Assembly: GCA_023449855.1 (NCBI GenBank)
Contig: JAEXHR010000267.1
Span: 1-23,223, forward strand
Direction of reading: 5' to 3'
Length of the DNA: 23,223 bases
DNA from: Pseudomonadota bacterium
GTDB taxonomy: Bacteria > Pseudomonadota > Alphaproteobacteria > Rhizobiales > Xanthobacteraceae
Position numbers and translations under genes: made by a program. Of this stretch, positions 1-7,467 are shown in pieces. Numbering within the stretch: the stretch's first letter is position 1; every line of letters begins with the position of its first letter. The notes beneath the pieces were generated by a model. The model was not told where the DNA came from. It ran no database searches and was given only the letters and a program-made list of their open reading frames with translations.

Positions 1-5
1 AGACT

Positions 6-40
6 GGATTGCTTCGTCGCAAGGGCTCCTCGCAATGACG
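6..40. repeat. Dispersed palindromic repeat, one arm
   Basis: This stretch begins GGATTGCTTCGTCGC and ends CGCAATGACG. It closely matches the right arm of the complete inverted repeat at 2722-2803. The other arm, if present, lies before the window start. Repeats of this type are scattered between genes in Bradyrhizobium-like genomes. It sits just beyond the stop of the LivG gene, so it may act as a transcript-end hairpin if the partner arm exists. Confidence 0.75.
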
Positions 41-72
41 GCGTTTTGTAGTGGCGTTCATGACCAGCATCT

Positions 73-816
73 TCAATGCCCCAGATAGGCTTCGATGACG
101 GCGGGATTGGCGCGGACTTCATCGGGCCGGCCCATGGCGAGCACCTTGCCTTCCGCCATCACCATCACGCGCGTGCACAGCGACATCACGAATTCCATAT
201 TGTGCTCGATCACCACGAAGGTCGCGCGCTTCTCCTGATTGATGGCGCGGAGGCGATCCTTGAGATCGGCCAGCATGGTGAGATTGACGCCGCCGGCGGG
301 CTCATCGAGCAGCACCAGGCGCGGGCCGCCCATGAAGGCCATGGCGGCATCGAGCAGCTTCTGCTGGCCATAGGAGAGACCGCCGGCCGGTTCATCGGCG
401 AGATGGTCGAGCTTGAAGAAGCCGATCATCTGGTTGGCGGCCTCCGTGAGGCCGGCATCGGAGGGGCCGATCAGGCGCGTCAGCATGTTGCCCTGATGCT
501 CCTGTCCGGCGAGGATCAGGTTTTCGCGCACCGAGAGTTTTGGAAATACCTGCAAGAGCTGGAAGGTGCGGCTGACGCCGAGCTTGTTGAGTTCGGACGG
601 GCGCAGGCCGGTAACGGTGCGGCCATCGAGCCTGACCTCGCCATCTGATGGGGTGAGCTGGCCGAGGATGCAGTTGAACAGCGTGGACTTTCCGCAACCG
701 TTCGGGCCGATCAGGCCAAGGATCTCGCCCTCCTGTACGTCGAAGGATACACCATTGACGGCAGTGATGCCGCCAAAGCGCTTGCTGATATTGGAGACTT
801 GCAGGACGGCGCTCAC
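73..816 (-). CDS. Branched-chain amino acid-type ABC transporter ATP-binding protein (LivG family)
   Basis: This is a 247-residue cytoplasmic ATPase that would power the LivH/LivM permease encoded just upstream. Walker A is GPNGCGKST at residues 37-45, the signature LSYGQQ at 147-152, Walker B LVLLDEP at 167-173 and the switch His at 205. The C-terminus (ANPAVIEAYLGH) is the short tail typical of HAAT-family ATPases. I use the GTG at 814-816 as start because it gives the normal LivG length and forms a 4-bp GTGA overlap with the LivM stop, a sign of translational coupling. The open frame extends further upstream, but that part is an out-of-frame reading of LivM. The usual second ATPase, LivF, does not follow in the window. 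Family assignment is firm. The substrate is inferred from the dehydrogenase in the cluster and is probably not an amino acid. Confidence 0.93.
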   Translation of the reverse strand: MSAVLQVSNISKRFGGITAVNGVSFDVQEGEILGLIGPNGCGKSTLFNCILGQLTPSDGEVRLDGRTVTGLRPSELNKLGVSRTFQLLQVFPKLSVRENLILAGQEHQGNMLTRLIGPSDAGLTEAANQMIGFFKLDHLADEPAGGLSYGQQKLLDAAMAFMGGPRLVLLDEPAGGVNLTMLADLKDRLRAINQEKRATFVVIEHNMEFVMSLCTRVMVMAEGKVLAMGRPDEVRANPAVIEAYLGH

Positions 817-1805
817 GGCGTCACCTCCAGCTTGGCTTTGGCGACGGCGCGCTGGGCGGAGGCTGCCTTGGTGCGGCGCTCGGCGATGAAGCGGTCGAGG
901 ATGCCGAGAATGCCGGAGGGCGAGTAGATCAGCAGACCGATGACCGCGACCGCATAGAGCATCAGGTAATAGCCCTGCGTGAAGCGCAGCCATTCCGGCA
1001 GCAGGACTGCGATCATCGCGCCGAGGAACGGGCCGAAGAAGAAGCCGGAGCCGCCGACGATCACCATCATCAGCAGGTCGAGCGACAGCGACAGATGGAA
1101 CGGCACGGGATCGACATATTGCGTCAGCGGCGCATAGAGCACGCCGGCGACGCCGCCGAGGGCGGACCCAATCGCAAAGGCCATCAGCGTGTAATGGCGG
1201 GTGTCGATGCCGAGCGAGAGCGCGCGGATCGGGTTCTCGCGCAGCGCCACGAAAGCGCGGCCCCAGGGCGAGCGGATCAGCCACCAGACGGCGAGCGAGA
1301 CGAGACCGAGCGATCCCAGGCAGAAGTAATAGAACGGCAGCGGTCGCCTTGTGGGATAGCCGAACACTTCCGGGCGCGGGATATTGCTGATGCCGTAGAT
1401 GCCCTTGGTGAGCCATTCCTCGTTGCGGAAGACGAGGAAGGCCAGCGTCGAGAAGGCGAGGGTGACGAAAGCGAGATAATGGTGCTGCACGCGGAGCGCG
1501 GGATAGCCCAAAATCCAGCCGACCGCGAAGCACAGCACGATGGCGACGCCGAGGGCGGCGATCAACGGGAAGCCGCTCGATGTCATGATCGCCGCCGTAT
1601 AGGCGCCGATGCCGACGAACGCGCCCTGCGCCAGCGAGACCTGACCGGCATAGCCGAGGGTGAGATTGAGCCCCATGGCGGCGATGGTCATGACAGCCCA
1701 CTGGCTGAGGATGAACAGGCCGTAGCGGTTGAAATTCATGGGCACGATGATCAGCGCCGCGATCATGACGATGCCGAAGCCGAGCTTGAGCAGTTTGGCG
1801 TTCAT
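813..1805 (-). CDS. Branched-chain amino acid-type ABC transporter permease (LivM family)
   Basis: This 330-residue integral membrane protein would be one half of the transport channel. It has many hydrophobic segments and the LivM hallmark near the N-terminus, with NLTLGYAGQVSLAQGAFVGIG around residues 47-67, followed by a conserved GGSGFFFGPFLGA stretch in the second half. The length is normal for LivM proteins without a fused ATPase. The ATG at 1803-1805 overlaps the LivH stop by 4 bp (ATGA), and its own stop overlaps the LivG GTG start. The three genes therefore look like one translationally coupled unit. A charged C-terminal tail of about 25 residues (from RFIAERR onward) is probably cytoplasmic. 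Confidence 0.93.
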   Translation of the reverse strand: MNAKLLKLGFGIVMIAALIIVPMNFNRYGLFILSQWAVMTIAAMGLNLTLGYAGQVSLAQGAFVGIGAYTAAIMTSSGFPLIAALGVAIVLCFAVGWILGYPALRVQHHYLAFVTLAFSTLAFLVFRNEEWLTKGIYGISNIPRPEVFGYPTRRPLPFYYFCLGSLGLVSLAVWWLIRSPWGRAFVALRENPIRALSLGIDTRHYTLMAFAIGSALGGVAGVLYAPLTQYVDPVPFHLSLSLDLLMMVIVGGSGFFFGPFLGAMIAVLLPEWLRFTQGYYLMLYAVAVIGLLIYSPSGILGILDRFIAERRTKAASAQRAVAKAKLEVTP

Positions 1806-2677
1806 ACCGTGCGCTCCTCGGGACGGCCGAGCAGGCCCTGCGGACGAAACAGGATGATGGCGATCAGCAGCACCAGCGGCACGGCGGCGCGATATTGCGT
1901 CGAGACATAGGCGGCGGCGAGATTGTCGACGACGCCGATCAGGAGACCGCCGGCGATGGCGCCGCGGATCTGGTTGAAGCCGCCGACAATGGCGGCGATG
2001 AAGGCGGCCTGGCCGAGCACTTCACCATTGGAGAACTTTGCCAGATAGATCGGCGTGATCAGCAGCGACGCCAATGCCACGAGGAAGGCGTTGATCAGGA
2101 AGGTCAGCAGGATCATCCGCTCGACCGGCACGCCAACGATGCGGGCCACGGTGGGATTTTGAGCTGCGGCCTGCATCTGGTGGCCGATGGAGGTGCGGTT
2201 CAGCAGCAGCGTCAGCAGCGTGACGGCGATGACGGCAACGGCGAGCACGCCGAGGCTCTGCAGGGCAACAGCGCGGCCGAGAATGAAAATGTCGCCGGCG
2301 GGCACGATGGAGGGGAAGGGCGAGGCCTCCGCGCTCCAGAACTGTTTTGCGGATTCCTTGATGCCGATGGCGAGCGCCATGGTAGCGATGGCGAGCGGCA
2401 GCACGCCGTGGCGCAGCATCGGATCGACCAGCAGCATCTTGAAGCCAAGGCCGAGCAGCAGCATCGACAGTGCGATGCCGACCAGGATGGCGACCCAGAA
2501 CGGCGCGCCGGTGTGCAGCACCCCGAGCATCAGGAAGGCCGGCAGCATGACGAATTCGCCCTGGGCGAAATTGATGGTCTGCGAGGTCTGCCACAGCAGC
2601 GTGAAGCCGACCGCGACGATGGCGTAAATGGCGCCGGTGGCGAGACCTGCGATCAGGAGATCGAGAAGATTGGACAT
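1802..2677 (-). CDS. Branched-chain amino acid-type ABC transporter permease (LivH family)
   Basis: This 291-residue polytopic membrane protein is the partner of LivM in a HAAT-type importer. The N-terminal half carries the family pattern GAIYAIVAVGFTLLWQTSQTINFAQGEF, and the C-terminal half has the AAFIAAIVGGFNQIRGAIAGG loop where LivH permeases contact the ATPase. A GGGAG ribosome binding site at 2685-2689 sits 7 nt before the ATG at 2675-2677 and supports the start. It is separated from the upstream binding-protein gene by about 140 bp holding a large inverted repeat, so the binding protein may be made in excess over the membrane components. Confidence 0.93.
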   Translation of the reverse strand: MSNLLDLLIAGLATGAIYAIVAVGFTLLWQTSQTINFAQGEFVMLPAFLMLGVLHTGAPFWVAILVGIALSMLLLGLGFKMLLVDPMLRHGVLPLAIATMALAIGIKESAKQFWSAEASPFPSIVPAGDIFILGRAVALQSLGVLAVAVIAVTLLTLLLNRTSIGHQMQAAAQNPTVARIVGVPVERMILLTFLINAFLVALASLLITPIYLAKFSNGEVLGQAAFIAAIVGGFNQIRGAIAGGLLIGVVDNLAAAYVSTQYRAAVPLVLLIAIILFRPQGLLGRPEERTV

Positions 2678-2684
2678 GGTGGTT

Positions 2685-2689
2685 CTCCC
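2685..2689 (-). promoter_or_regulatory. Ribosome binding site of the LivH gene
   Basis: On the minus strand GGGAG lies 7 nt upstream of the LivH ATG. It fixes the start and gives the permease/ATPase unit its own translation entry point after the intergenic repeat. Confidence 0.6.
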
Positions 2690-2721
2690 ACGCGCGGCGT
2701 GGATCAGAAATGTCTATCGAT

Positions 2722-2803
2722 CGTCATTGCGAGCGCAGCGAAGCAATCCAAGAGCCCGGAACGACGACTGGATTGCTTCGTCGCTTTGCTCCTCGCAATG
2801 ACG
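2722..2803. repeat. Intergenic palindromic repeat (CGTCATTGCGAG family)
   Basis: The left arm at 2722-2749 (CGTCATTGCGAGCGCAGCGA...) and the right arm at 2770-2803 (GGATTGCTTCGTCGC...CAATGACG) are imperfect reverse complements around a spacer of about 20 bp, so the transcript can fold into a long hairpin. The right arm also matches 6-40. The element sits between the binding-protein gene and the LivH gene on the same strand, where REP-like hairpins commonly stabilise upstream mRNA or attenuate downstream expression. That role is inference. Confidence 0.85.
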
Positions 2804-2815
2804 GCTGAGGCGCCG

Positions 2816-3949
2816 TCAGTTATTCAACTTCGGCAGCACCTGCTTCACGACCTGCTTGCCTTCGACGATCTCGACCAGGAAGCCCTGGCGGTCGATGTCG
2901 CCATTGGCGTCGAAGGTGGCGTCCATCAGGATGCCCGGCTCCTTGGCGGCGGTGATGGTGAAGCCGTGCAGCGCATCGGCAAAGCCCTTGCTGTCCACCT
3001 TGCCCATCTTCTCGGTGGTGGCCTTGATCATGTAGATCGCCAGCCAGCCTTTGAGACCGTTATGGTCGGGGACGTAGTTGTACTTCTTCACGAACTTTTC
3101 GCGGAACGCCTTGATCAGCTCCACCGGAGCGTCGGTGGTGAGGCCGACATGGCCGCGGGCGCCGTTCGCCGCATCGCCGGCGAGCTCGACCACCTTCTGG
3201 CCGACCAGCGTGGTCTCGCCGACCAGCGGCACGGTGATGCCCTGGCGCTTCAGCTCCTTGAGCATGCGCGCGCTCTCTTCCTCGTTGACGTAAACGAAGA
3301 CCGCATCGGGCGCCGCAGCCTTGATCTTGGTGACGTCGGCGGCGAAGTCGGCTTGCCCGGCTTCGGTGGAGAGATCGGCCGCGACCTTGATATTGTACTT
3401 GGCGAATTCCTTGGTGATGGAATCGCGGCCGCCCTTGCCAAAATCGTTGTTGACCCAGACGATGGCGACCGACTTCGCCTTCAGTTCATCGTTGATGTAT
3501 TTTGCCACTTTTGGCATCGAGGACTGCTGGCCGAACGAGGTGCGGAACAGATATTTGTTGCCGGTGGTGGTGAGTTCGGCGGCTTCGCCGCCCATGATCT
3601 GCGCGATGCCGGCTTCGGCTGCGAGCGGCGCCGTCACCTTCACAGAACCGGAATAGCCGGGTCCGAGCAGCACATAGGGCTCGGCGTCGAGCGCCTTCTG
3701 GACTTGCGCGCGGGCGACGCCGGGATTGGACTGCGAGTCCGCGTGGGTGACTTCCAGCTTGCGGCCGAGCACGCCGCCCTTGGCATTGATCTCCTCGATG
3801 GCGAGATCGATTCCGTTCTTCCAGTTATTGCCGACAGTGGCGCCGCCGCCCGAGAGTTCGGCGACATTGGCGAGCTTGATGCTTTGCGCGGATGCGGGAA
3901 TGGACAGGGCAGTGGCGAGCAGGACGCTCGCCCAGAATACGGGCTTCAT
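2816..3949 (-). CDS. Periplasmic substrate-binding protein of HAAT-type ABC transporter (LivK-like)
   Basis: This 377-residue exported protein of the type I periplasmic binding protein fold would capture the substrate for LivHMG. The N-terminus is a classic Sec signal peptide (MKPVFWASVLLATALSIPASA) with an ASA cleavage site after residue 21. The mature protein starts with IKLANVAELSGGGATVGNNW, then DLAIEEINAKGG, the typical first lobe of LivK-family proteins. A strong GGAGG site precedes the ATG by 5 nt. It lies 63 bp after the AroE-like gene on the same strand and is probably cotranscribed with it. The family includes binders of amino acids, aromatic acids and urea. The adjacent quinate/shikimate-type dehydrogenase points to a hydroaromatic or aromatic acid, which is inference. 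Confidence 0.92.
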   Translation of the reverse strand: MKPVFWASVLLATALSIPASAQSIKLANVAELSGGGATVGNNWKNGIDLAIEEINAKGGVLGRKLEVTHADSQSNPGVARAQVQKALDAEPYVLLGPGYSGSVKVTAPLAAEAGIAQIMGGEAAELTTTGNKYLFRTSFGQQSSMPKVAKYINDELKAKSVAIVWVNNDFGKGGRDSITKEFAKYNIKVAADLSTEAGQADFAADVTKIKAAAPDAVFVYVNEEESARMLKELKRQGITVPLVGETTLVGQKVVELAGDAANGARGHVGLTTDAPVELIKAFREKFVKKYNYVPDHNGLKGWLAIYMIKATTEKMGKVDSKGFADALHGFTITAAKEPGILMDATFDANGDIDRQGFLVEIVEGKQVVKQVLPKLNN

Positions 3950-3954
3950 GATTT

Positions 3955-3959
3955 CCTCC
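3955..3959 (-). promoter_or_regulatory. Strong ribosome binding site of the binding-protein gene
   Basis: A full GGAGG on the minus strand lies 5 nt before the ATG at 3947-3949. It is one of the best Shine-Dalgarno matches in the window, as expected for a highly expressed periplasmic protein. Confidence 0.7.
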
Positions 3960-4012
3960 GGTGTGTTGGTTCGTATGTCTTGATGCGGCCTTATGGTGAC
4001 CGCTTGGTTTGG

Positions 4013-4885
4013 TCAGGCAGCGTTGGGCGGATACCTCTTCCTCATGACGTCGTCGAAAGCAATTCCCATCTCAGTGGCGGACGGTGCCAGGCCGGTGAAC
4101 AGTTCGAAGGCGTCGGCCGCCTGATAGATCGCGAGATCGCGGCCGGTCATCACCTGAGCGCCCTTGGCCTTGGCGGCCGTAAGTAGCGGCGTCCACAGCG
4201 GCGAATAGACGGCGTCGGCGACCCACAGGCCGGCATGGAGCAGGGCGTCCGGCACCGGCGTGCCGCGGTCCGGCAGCATGCCGATGGGCGTCCCATTGAC
4301 GAGGCCGGAAGCGCCGGCGAGGGCGTCCTCGACGCTTCTGGCGCGGCGGATCGGCTGGCGATCCTTGAGCTGGGCGACGAGCTGGTCGGCCTTGGCGGTG
4401 TCGGTGTCGAACACGCGGATCTCGGCGACGTTGAGGCTGGCCAGCGCGAAGGCGATGGCCTTGCCGACGCCGCCGGTGCCGATCACGGCCACCGGGCCCT
4501 GCTGCGAGCGGGCGACGAAATCCCGCGCCGCGCGGGCGAAGCCGGACGTATCGGTGTTGTGGCCGGTCAGCCGGCCGCCGCGCACCACGACGGTGTTCAC
4601 CGCGCCGATGGCGCGGGCGCCGGACGAGAGGTCGTCGAGCAGATCGACCACGGCTTCCTTGTAGGGGAAGGTGACATTGACGCCGGCAAAGCCGAGCTTG
4701 CGCACGCCATCGAGGATGCCGCGCAGCTCGTTGCGATCCGCGCCGGCGATCTCGATGAGCTGATAGTGGCAGCGCGCCCCCATCGCCTCGGCTGCGCGCT
4801 CATGCATCGCCGGCGACGCCGAATGCGCGATCGGTGCGCCGAGCAGGCCGGTGAGGAAGCGGGCGGACGGGACTGAAACGGTCAT
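4013..4885 (-). CDS. Quinate/shikimate dehydrogenase (AroE family), probably NAD-dependent and catabolic
   Basis: This 290-residue cytoplasmic oxidoreductase would interconvert shikimate and 3-dehydroshikimate or quinate and 3-dehydroquinate. Visible family features are the substrate-binding SxS pair (S22, S24 in PIAHSASP), catalytic Lys in NVTFPYKE (K76), N97, catalytic Asp in HNTDTSGF (D112) and the dinucleotide loop GTGGVGKA (136-143). After beta-2, where NADPH-dependent AroE enzymes carry an N-R-T motif, this protein reads VFDTD with D160. In the family an acidic residue there favours NAD, which fits a catabolic enzyme. Genes for a LysR regulator (upstream) and a Liv-type importer (downstream) share its strand. 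I start at ATG 4883-4885, giving the standard AroE length. An in-frame ATG at 4924 would add 13 residues, and neither has a clear Shine-Dalgarno. A biosynthetic AroE cannot be excluded by sequence alone. Confidence 0.88.
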   Translation of the reverse strand: MTVSVPSARFLTGLLGAPIAHSASPAMHERAAEAMGARCHYQLIEIAGADRNELRGILDGVRKLGFAGVNVTFPYKEAVVDLLDDLSSGARAIGAVNTVVVRGGRLTGHNTDTSGFARAARDFVARSQQGPVAVIGTGGVGKAIAFALASLNVAEIRVFDTDTAKADQLVAQLKDRQPIRRARSVEDALAGASGLVNGTPIGMLPDRGTPVPDALLHAGLWVADAVYSPLWTPLLTAAKAKGAQVMTGRDLAIYQAADAFELFTGLAPSATEMGIAFDDVMRKRYPPNAA

Positions 4886-4983
4886 GGCGGCAAAAGTCTT
4901 GCTGGTAAGGCTCTCGGCGAGCATCGTGTTGACAGGACAACCGGGCAGAGGATAGCGCCGGCGGCCTCTAACACAATTACCCT

Positions 4984-5012
4984 GTTATCCAACAAACATA
5001 ACATTATGTTAT
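4984..5012. promoter_or_regulatory. Candidate LysR-type operator upstream of the dehydrogenase gene
   Basis: Positions 4998-5012 read ATAACATTATGTTAT, a perfect 7+1+7 palindrome that satisfies the T-N11-A rule of LysR binding boxes. A further GTTAT at 4984-4988 makes a second inverted pair with the ATAAC at 4998-5002. The array overlaps the last codon and stop of the LysR gene and lies about 110 bp upstream of the dehydrogenase start, a plausible activator position. The AT-rich palindrome stands out in this GC-rich region. Binding by the neighbouring LysR protein is inference. Confidence 0.55.
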
Positions 5013-5948
5013 TTTCTTCCGGGACCGGGAAACAGCCTTGCCGGCGGCATTGGCGCCGGGGTTCACCGCCTGCATCTCGGCGCGCAGGCAGGCAATGAAA
5101 TGCTCGATATGGAGCGAAAGCGGCGCCCCGCGTTTCACCGCGATATAGGCATTGAACACGGTGGGTTCGGCGATGCGGATGATGTGCACGCCGGGATAGC
5201 CGCCATGGGCAACGGTGAACTGGTCGATGACGGCAATGCCGAGCCCGGCCTTGACCAGCGCGCACACCGTGGTGCCGAAGCGGGCGCGGATGGTGATGTC
5301 GTATTTGAGTTTATTTCGAGCGAAGATCTCGGCCATGATGCGACCATAGGGATCGTTCGGATCGATGCCGATCAGCGGATATTTGATGATCTCCCTGGCC
5401 GAGACCTGCTGGCGGCCGGCGAGCTCGTGGCCCTCCGGAACGATGCAGAACAGTTCGCCGGAGGCCAGCGGCAGGAAGTCGAGCCCGGGATGCTCGAGCC
5501 GGTAGCTCATGGCGACGCAGTCGCCGCGATCGAGCAAGAGATAGTCGATGGCTTCCTCGAGCTTGAGAATGTTGATGTCGATGCGCAGGTCGGGATAGCG
5601 CCGCCGCACCTGCTCGATGGCGCGCGGCACCATCACCTGCGAGATCGACGGCACCGAGCCGATGCGGAGTTCCGAGAAGGTGCCCTGGCCGATCTTGGAG
5701 ATGATCTCCGTGAGGTCGTCCACCTTCTTGTAGACGCCGTTGATCTGCTCGAAGATGCTCTGGGCTTCCGGCGTGGGGAAATAGCGGCCGTTCTGGCGCT
5801 GGAAGAAGCGGATGCCGAGCGACTTTTCCGTGTATTTCACCAGGCGGCTGATCCCCGGGGCAGACACATTCAGCAATTTTGCGGCGCCCCCGATGGTGCC
5901 CGTCACCATCACGGCACGGATCACTTCCACCTGTCGCAGCGTCATCAT
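5004..5948 (-). CDS. LysR-family transcriptional regulator
   Basis: This 314-residue DNA-binding regulator has an N-terminal winged helix-turn-helix (about residues 3-62, with LRQVEVIRAVMVTGTIGGAA and SAPGISRLVKYTEKSLG) and a C-terminal periplasmic-binding-protein-like effector domain (about 90-295). I choose the ATG at 5946-5948 because a GAGG at 5957-5960 lies 8 nt upstream. An in-frame TTG at 5954 and an ATG at 5945 are alternatives. The gene precedes the dehydrogenase and transporter genes on the same strand and is separated from the former by 118 bp holding the candidate LysR box. Unlike the classic layout it is not divergent from its presumed targets. The ligand is likely the imported compound or its oxidation product, which is inference. 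The basic tail (GKAVSRSRKKIT) is unremarkable. Confidence 0.9.
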   Translation of the reverse strand: MMTLRQVEVIRAVMVTGTIGGAAKLLNVSAPGISRLVKYTEKSLGIRFFQRQNGRYFPTPEAQSIFEQINGVYKKVDDLTEIISKIGQGTFSELRIGSVPSISQVMVPRAIEQVRRRYPDLRIDINILKLEEAIDYLLLDRGDCVAMSYRLEHPGLDFLPLASGELFCIVPEGHELAGRQQVSAREIIKYPLIGIDPNDPYGRIMAEIFARNKLKYDITIRARFGTTVCALVKAGLGIAVIDQFTVAHGGYPGVHIIRIAEPTVFNAYIAVKRGAPLSLHIEHFIACLRAEMQAVNPGANAAGKAVSRSRKKIT

Positions 5949-6156
5949 CGGCAAAACCTCGGGTTACCTTAATAGTGCGGAAGTGCGGTCAATCCTGCGG
6001 AAATCAGGTGCATAACGACCGCATGCGCGGACGCGGATACGTATCGCCGGGCAATCAGTGGGGTTCTCCTGCGCATTTGTATGCCGGCTGCGGAAAAGGT
6101 TACTCAAATTTTACGAATTGGTCGCGGTCGAATTAACGCAAGTTGTAGCGGCTCGA

Positions 6157-6184
6157 TTGTAGAACATCGTCATTGGTCTATTTA
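6157..6184 (+). promoter_or_regulatory. Weak candidate sigma-70-type promoter for the glycosyltransferase gene
   Basis: TTGTAG at 6157-6162 and TATTTA at 6179-6184 are separated by 16 bp and lie about 40 bp upstream of the ATG, in an AT-richer part of the 276-bp gap between the divergent LysR and glycosyltransferase genes. The call rests on pattern only. I see nothing else recognisable in the gap. Confidence 0.3.
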
Positions 6185-6224
6185 AGAGGCCAGTCGCACC
6201 GGTCACGATCCGATTCGAGGTTCA

Positions 6225-7460
6225 ATGCGCGTCGCTGTCGTACATGATTGGCTCTACACGCTGGGCGGCGCCGAACAGGTGCTGCGCGAGATCCTGCGGT
6301 GCTATCCGAATGCGGATGTGTTCACGCTGTTCGATGCGCTGTCGCCCGAGGATCGCGAGAAGATCGGCTTCAAGAAGGCGCGCACCAGCTTCCTGCAGCG
6401 CATGCCTTTCATCAAGACCAAACACCGCGCCTATCTGCCGCTGATGCCGATCGCCATCGAGCAGTTCGACCTGTCGGGCTACGATCTGGTGATCTCGTCG
6501 AGCTACGCCGTCGCCAAGGGGGTCATCACCGGGCCCAATCAGTTGCACGTGTCCTATGTGCATTCGCCGATGCGCTATGCCTGGGATCTTCAGCACGAAT
6601 ATCTCAATGAAGGCGGCTACACCGCCGGCATCAAGAGCGCGCTGGCGCGCGCCCTGCTGCACCGTATCCGCATCTGGGACACCCGCACGGCGCACGGGCC
6701 GGACGCCATGATGGCCAATTCCAATTTTGTCGCCAAGCGCATCAAGAAGGTCTATGGCCGTGATGCCCGGGTGATCTATCCGCCGGTCACCATGTCGTCG
6801 CTGTCGAAGGACCTGCCTGTCGGCGACCACTTCCTCGCCGCGAGCCGGCTGGTACCCTACAAGCGCATCGAGGCTGTGATCGAGGCCTTCAACAGCATGC
6901 CCGACCAGAAGCTGGTCGTGGCCGGGGATGGACCCGAAGCCGAGCGCCTGAAGGCGTTGGCGGGGCCCAACGTGACCTTTGCCGGCTTTGTCAGCGATGA
7001 ACGTCTGCGCGAATTGATGGCGACAGCACGGGCCTTCGTGTTCGCGGCGGAAGAGGACTTTGGCATCATCGTCGTCGAGGCGCAGTCCGAAGGCGCGCCG
7101 GTGCTGGCGCTGGGCCGTGGCGGCGCGCGCGAGACAGTGTCGGCCGCGCCAGAACTGCGCACCGGCATGTTCTTCGATGTCAATGAGCCGGAGGCCATTG
7201 CCGAATGCGTCCGCGCCTTCATCGCGCGCGAGCATGAATTTTCGCGCGACGTGTGCCGCGCCCACGCGCAGAAATTCTCGGCCGAGCGTTTCCGCTCCGA
7301 ACTGATGGGTTTCGTGAACGACAACATGAAGAATTTCACCGGCGAGCGGCGGCGCAATCGCGGACCGGCGCCGGACGGAAGCAATTTCAGGCGGCGCTGG
7401 AGCGATACGCAGGACGATGCGCGCGCGGCGGACGAAGGCGATCGCAGGGCGCAGGGATGA
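6225..7460 (+). CDS. GT4-family glycosyltransferase
   Basis: This 411-residue cytoplasmic or membrane-peripheral sugar transferase has the GT-B fold. The N-terminal acceptor lobe starts MRVAVVHDWLYTLGGAEQV, the glycine-rich entry typical of GT4 enzymes. The donor lobe contains LAASRLVPYKRIEAVIEAF (205-223), VVAGDGPEAERL (231-242) and the E-x7-E motif of GT4 in EDFGIIVVE (E277, E285), followed by a glycine-rich GRGG. ATG 6225 has a GAGG only 4 nt upstream. The last 40 or so residues are very Arg/Asp-rich and probably disordered. It is not inside a polysaccharide cluster in this window, so acceptor and sugar are unknown. Relatives act in exopolysaccharide or lipopolysaccharide mannosyl or glucosyl transfer. 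Confidence 0.88.
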   Translation: MRVAVVHDWLYTLGGAEQVLREILRCYPNADVFTLFDALSPEDREKIGFKKARTSFLQRMPFIKTKHRAYLPLMPIAIEQFDLSGYDLVISSSYAVAKGVITGPNQLHVSYVHSPMRYAWDLQHEYLNEGGYTAGIKSALARALLHRIRIWDTRTAHGPDAMMANSNFVAKRIKKVYGRDARVIYPPVTMSSLSKDLPVGDHFLAASRLVPYKRIEAVIEAFNSMPDQKLVVAGDGPEAERLKALAGPNVTFAGFVSDERLRELMATARAFVFAAEEDFGIIVVEAQSEGAPVLALGRGGARETVSAAPELRTGMFFDVNEPEAIAECVRAFIAREHEFSRDVCRAHAQKFSAERFRSELMGFVNDNMKNFTGERRRNRGPAPDGSNFRRRWSDTQDDARAADEGDRRAQG

Positions 7461-7467
7461 GGTCGCG

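Noticed and set aside
817..1701. N-terminal extension of the LivG frame to about 540 residues
   Set aside because: It is an Arg/His/Pro-rich reading antisense to nothing useful and out of frame with LivM on the same strand. The GTG at 814-816 gives a normal LivG.
2722..2803. Possible insertion sequence or CRISPR explanation for the repeated arms
   Set aside because: There is no transposase and no regular spacer array. The elements are single short intergenic palindromes.
1895..4186. A 763-residue open frame on the plus strand
   Set aside because: It lies antisense to LivH, the binding protein and part of the dehydrogenase, is rich in Asp/Gly/His/Gln as expected of high-GC antisense frames, and shows no domain.
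4976..4990. ATTACCCTGTTATCC matches 15 of the 18 bases of the I-SceI homing endonuclease site
   Set aside because: Three terminal bases differ and there is no intron, intein or endonuclease gene nearby. It is part of the AT-rich regulator gap and most likely a coincidence.
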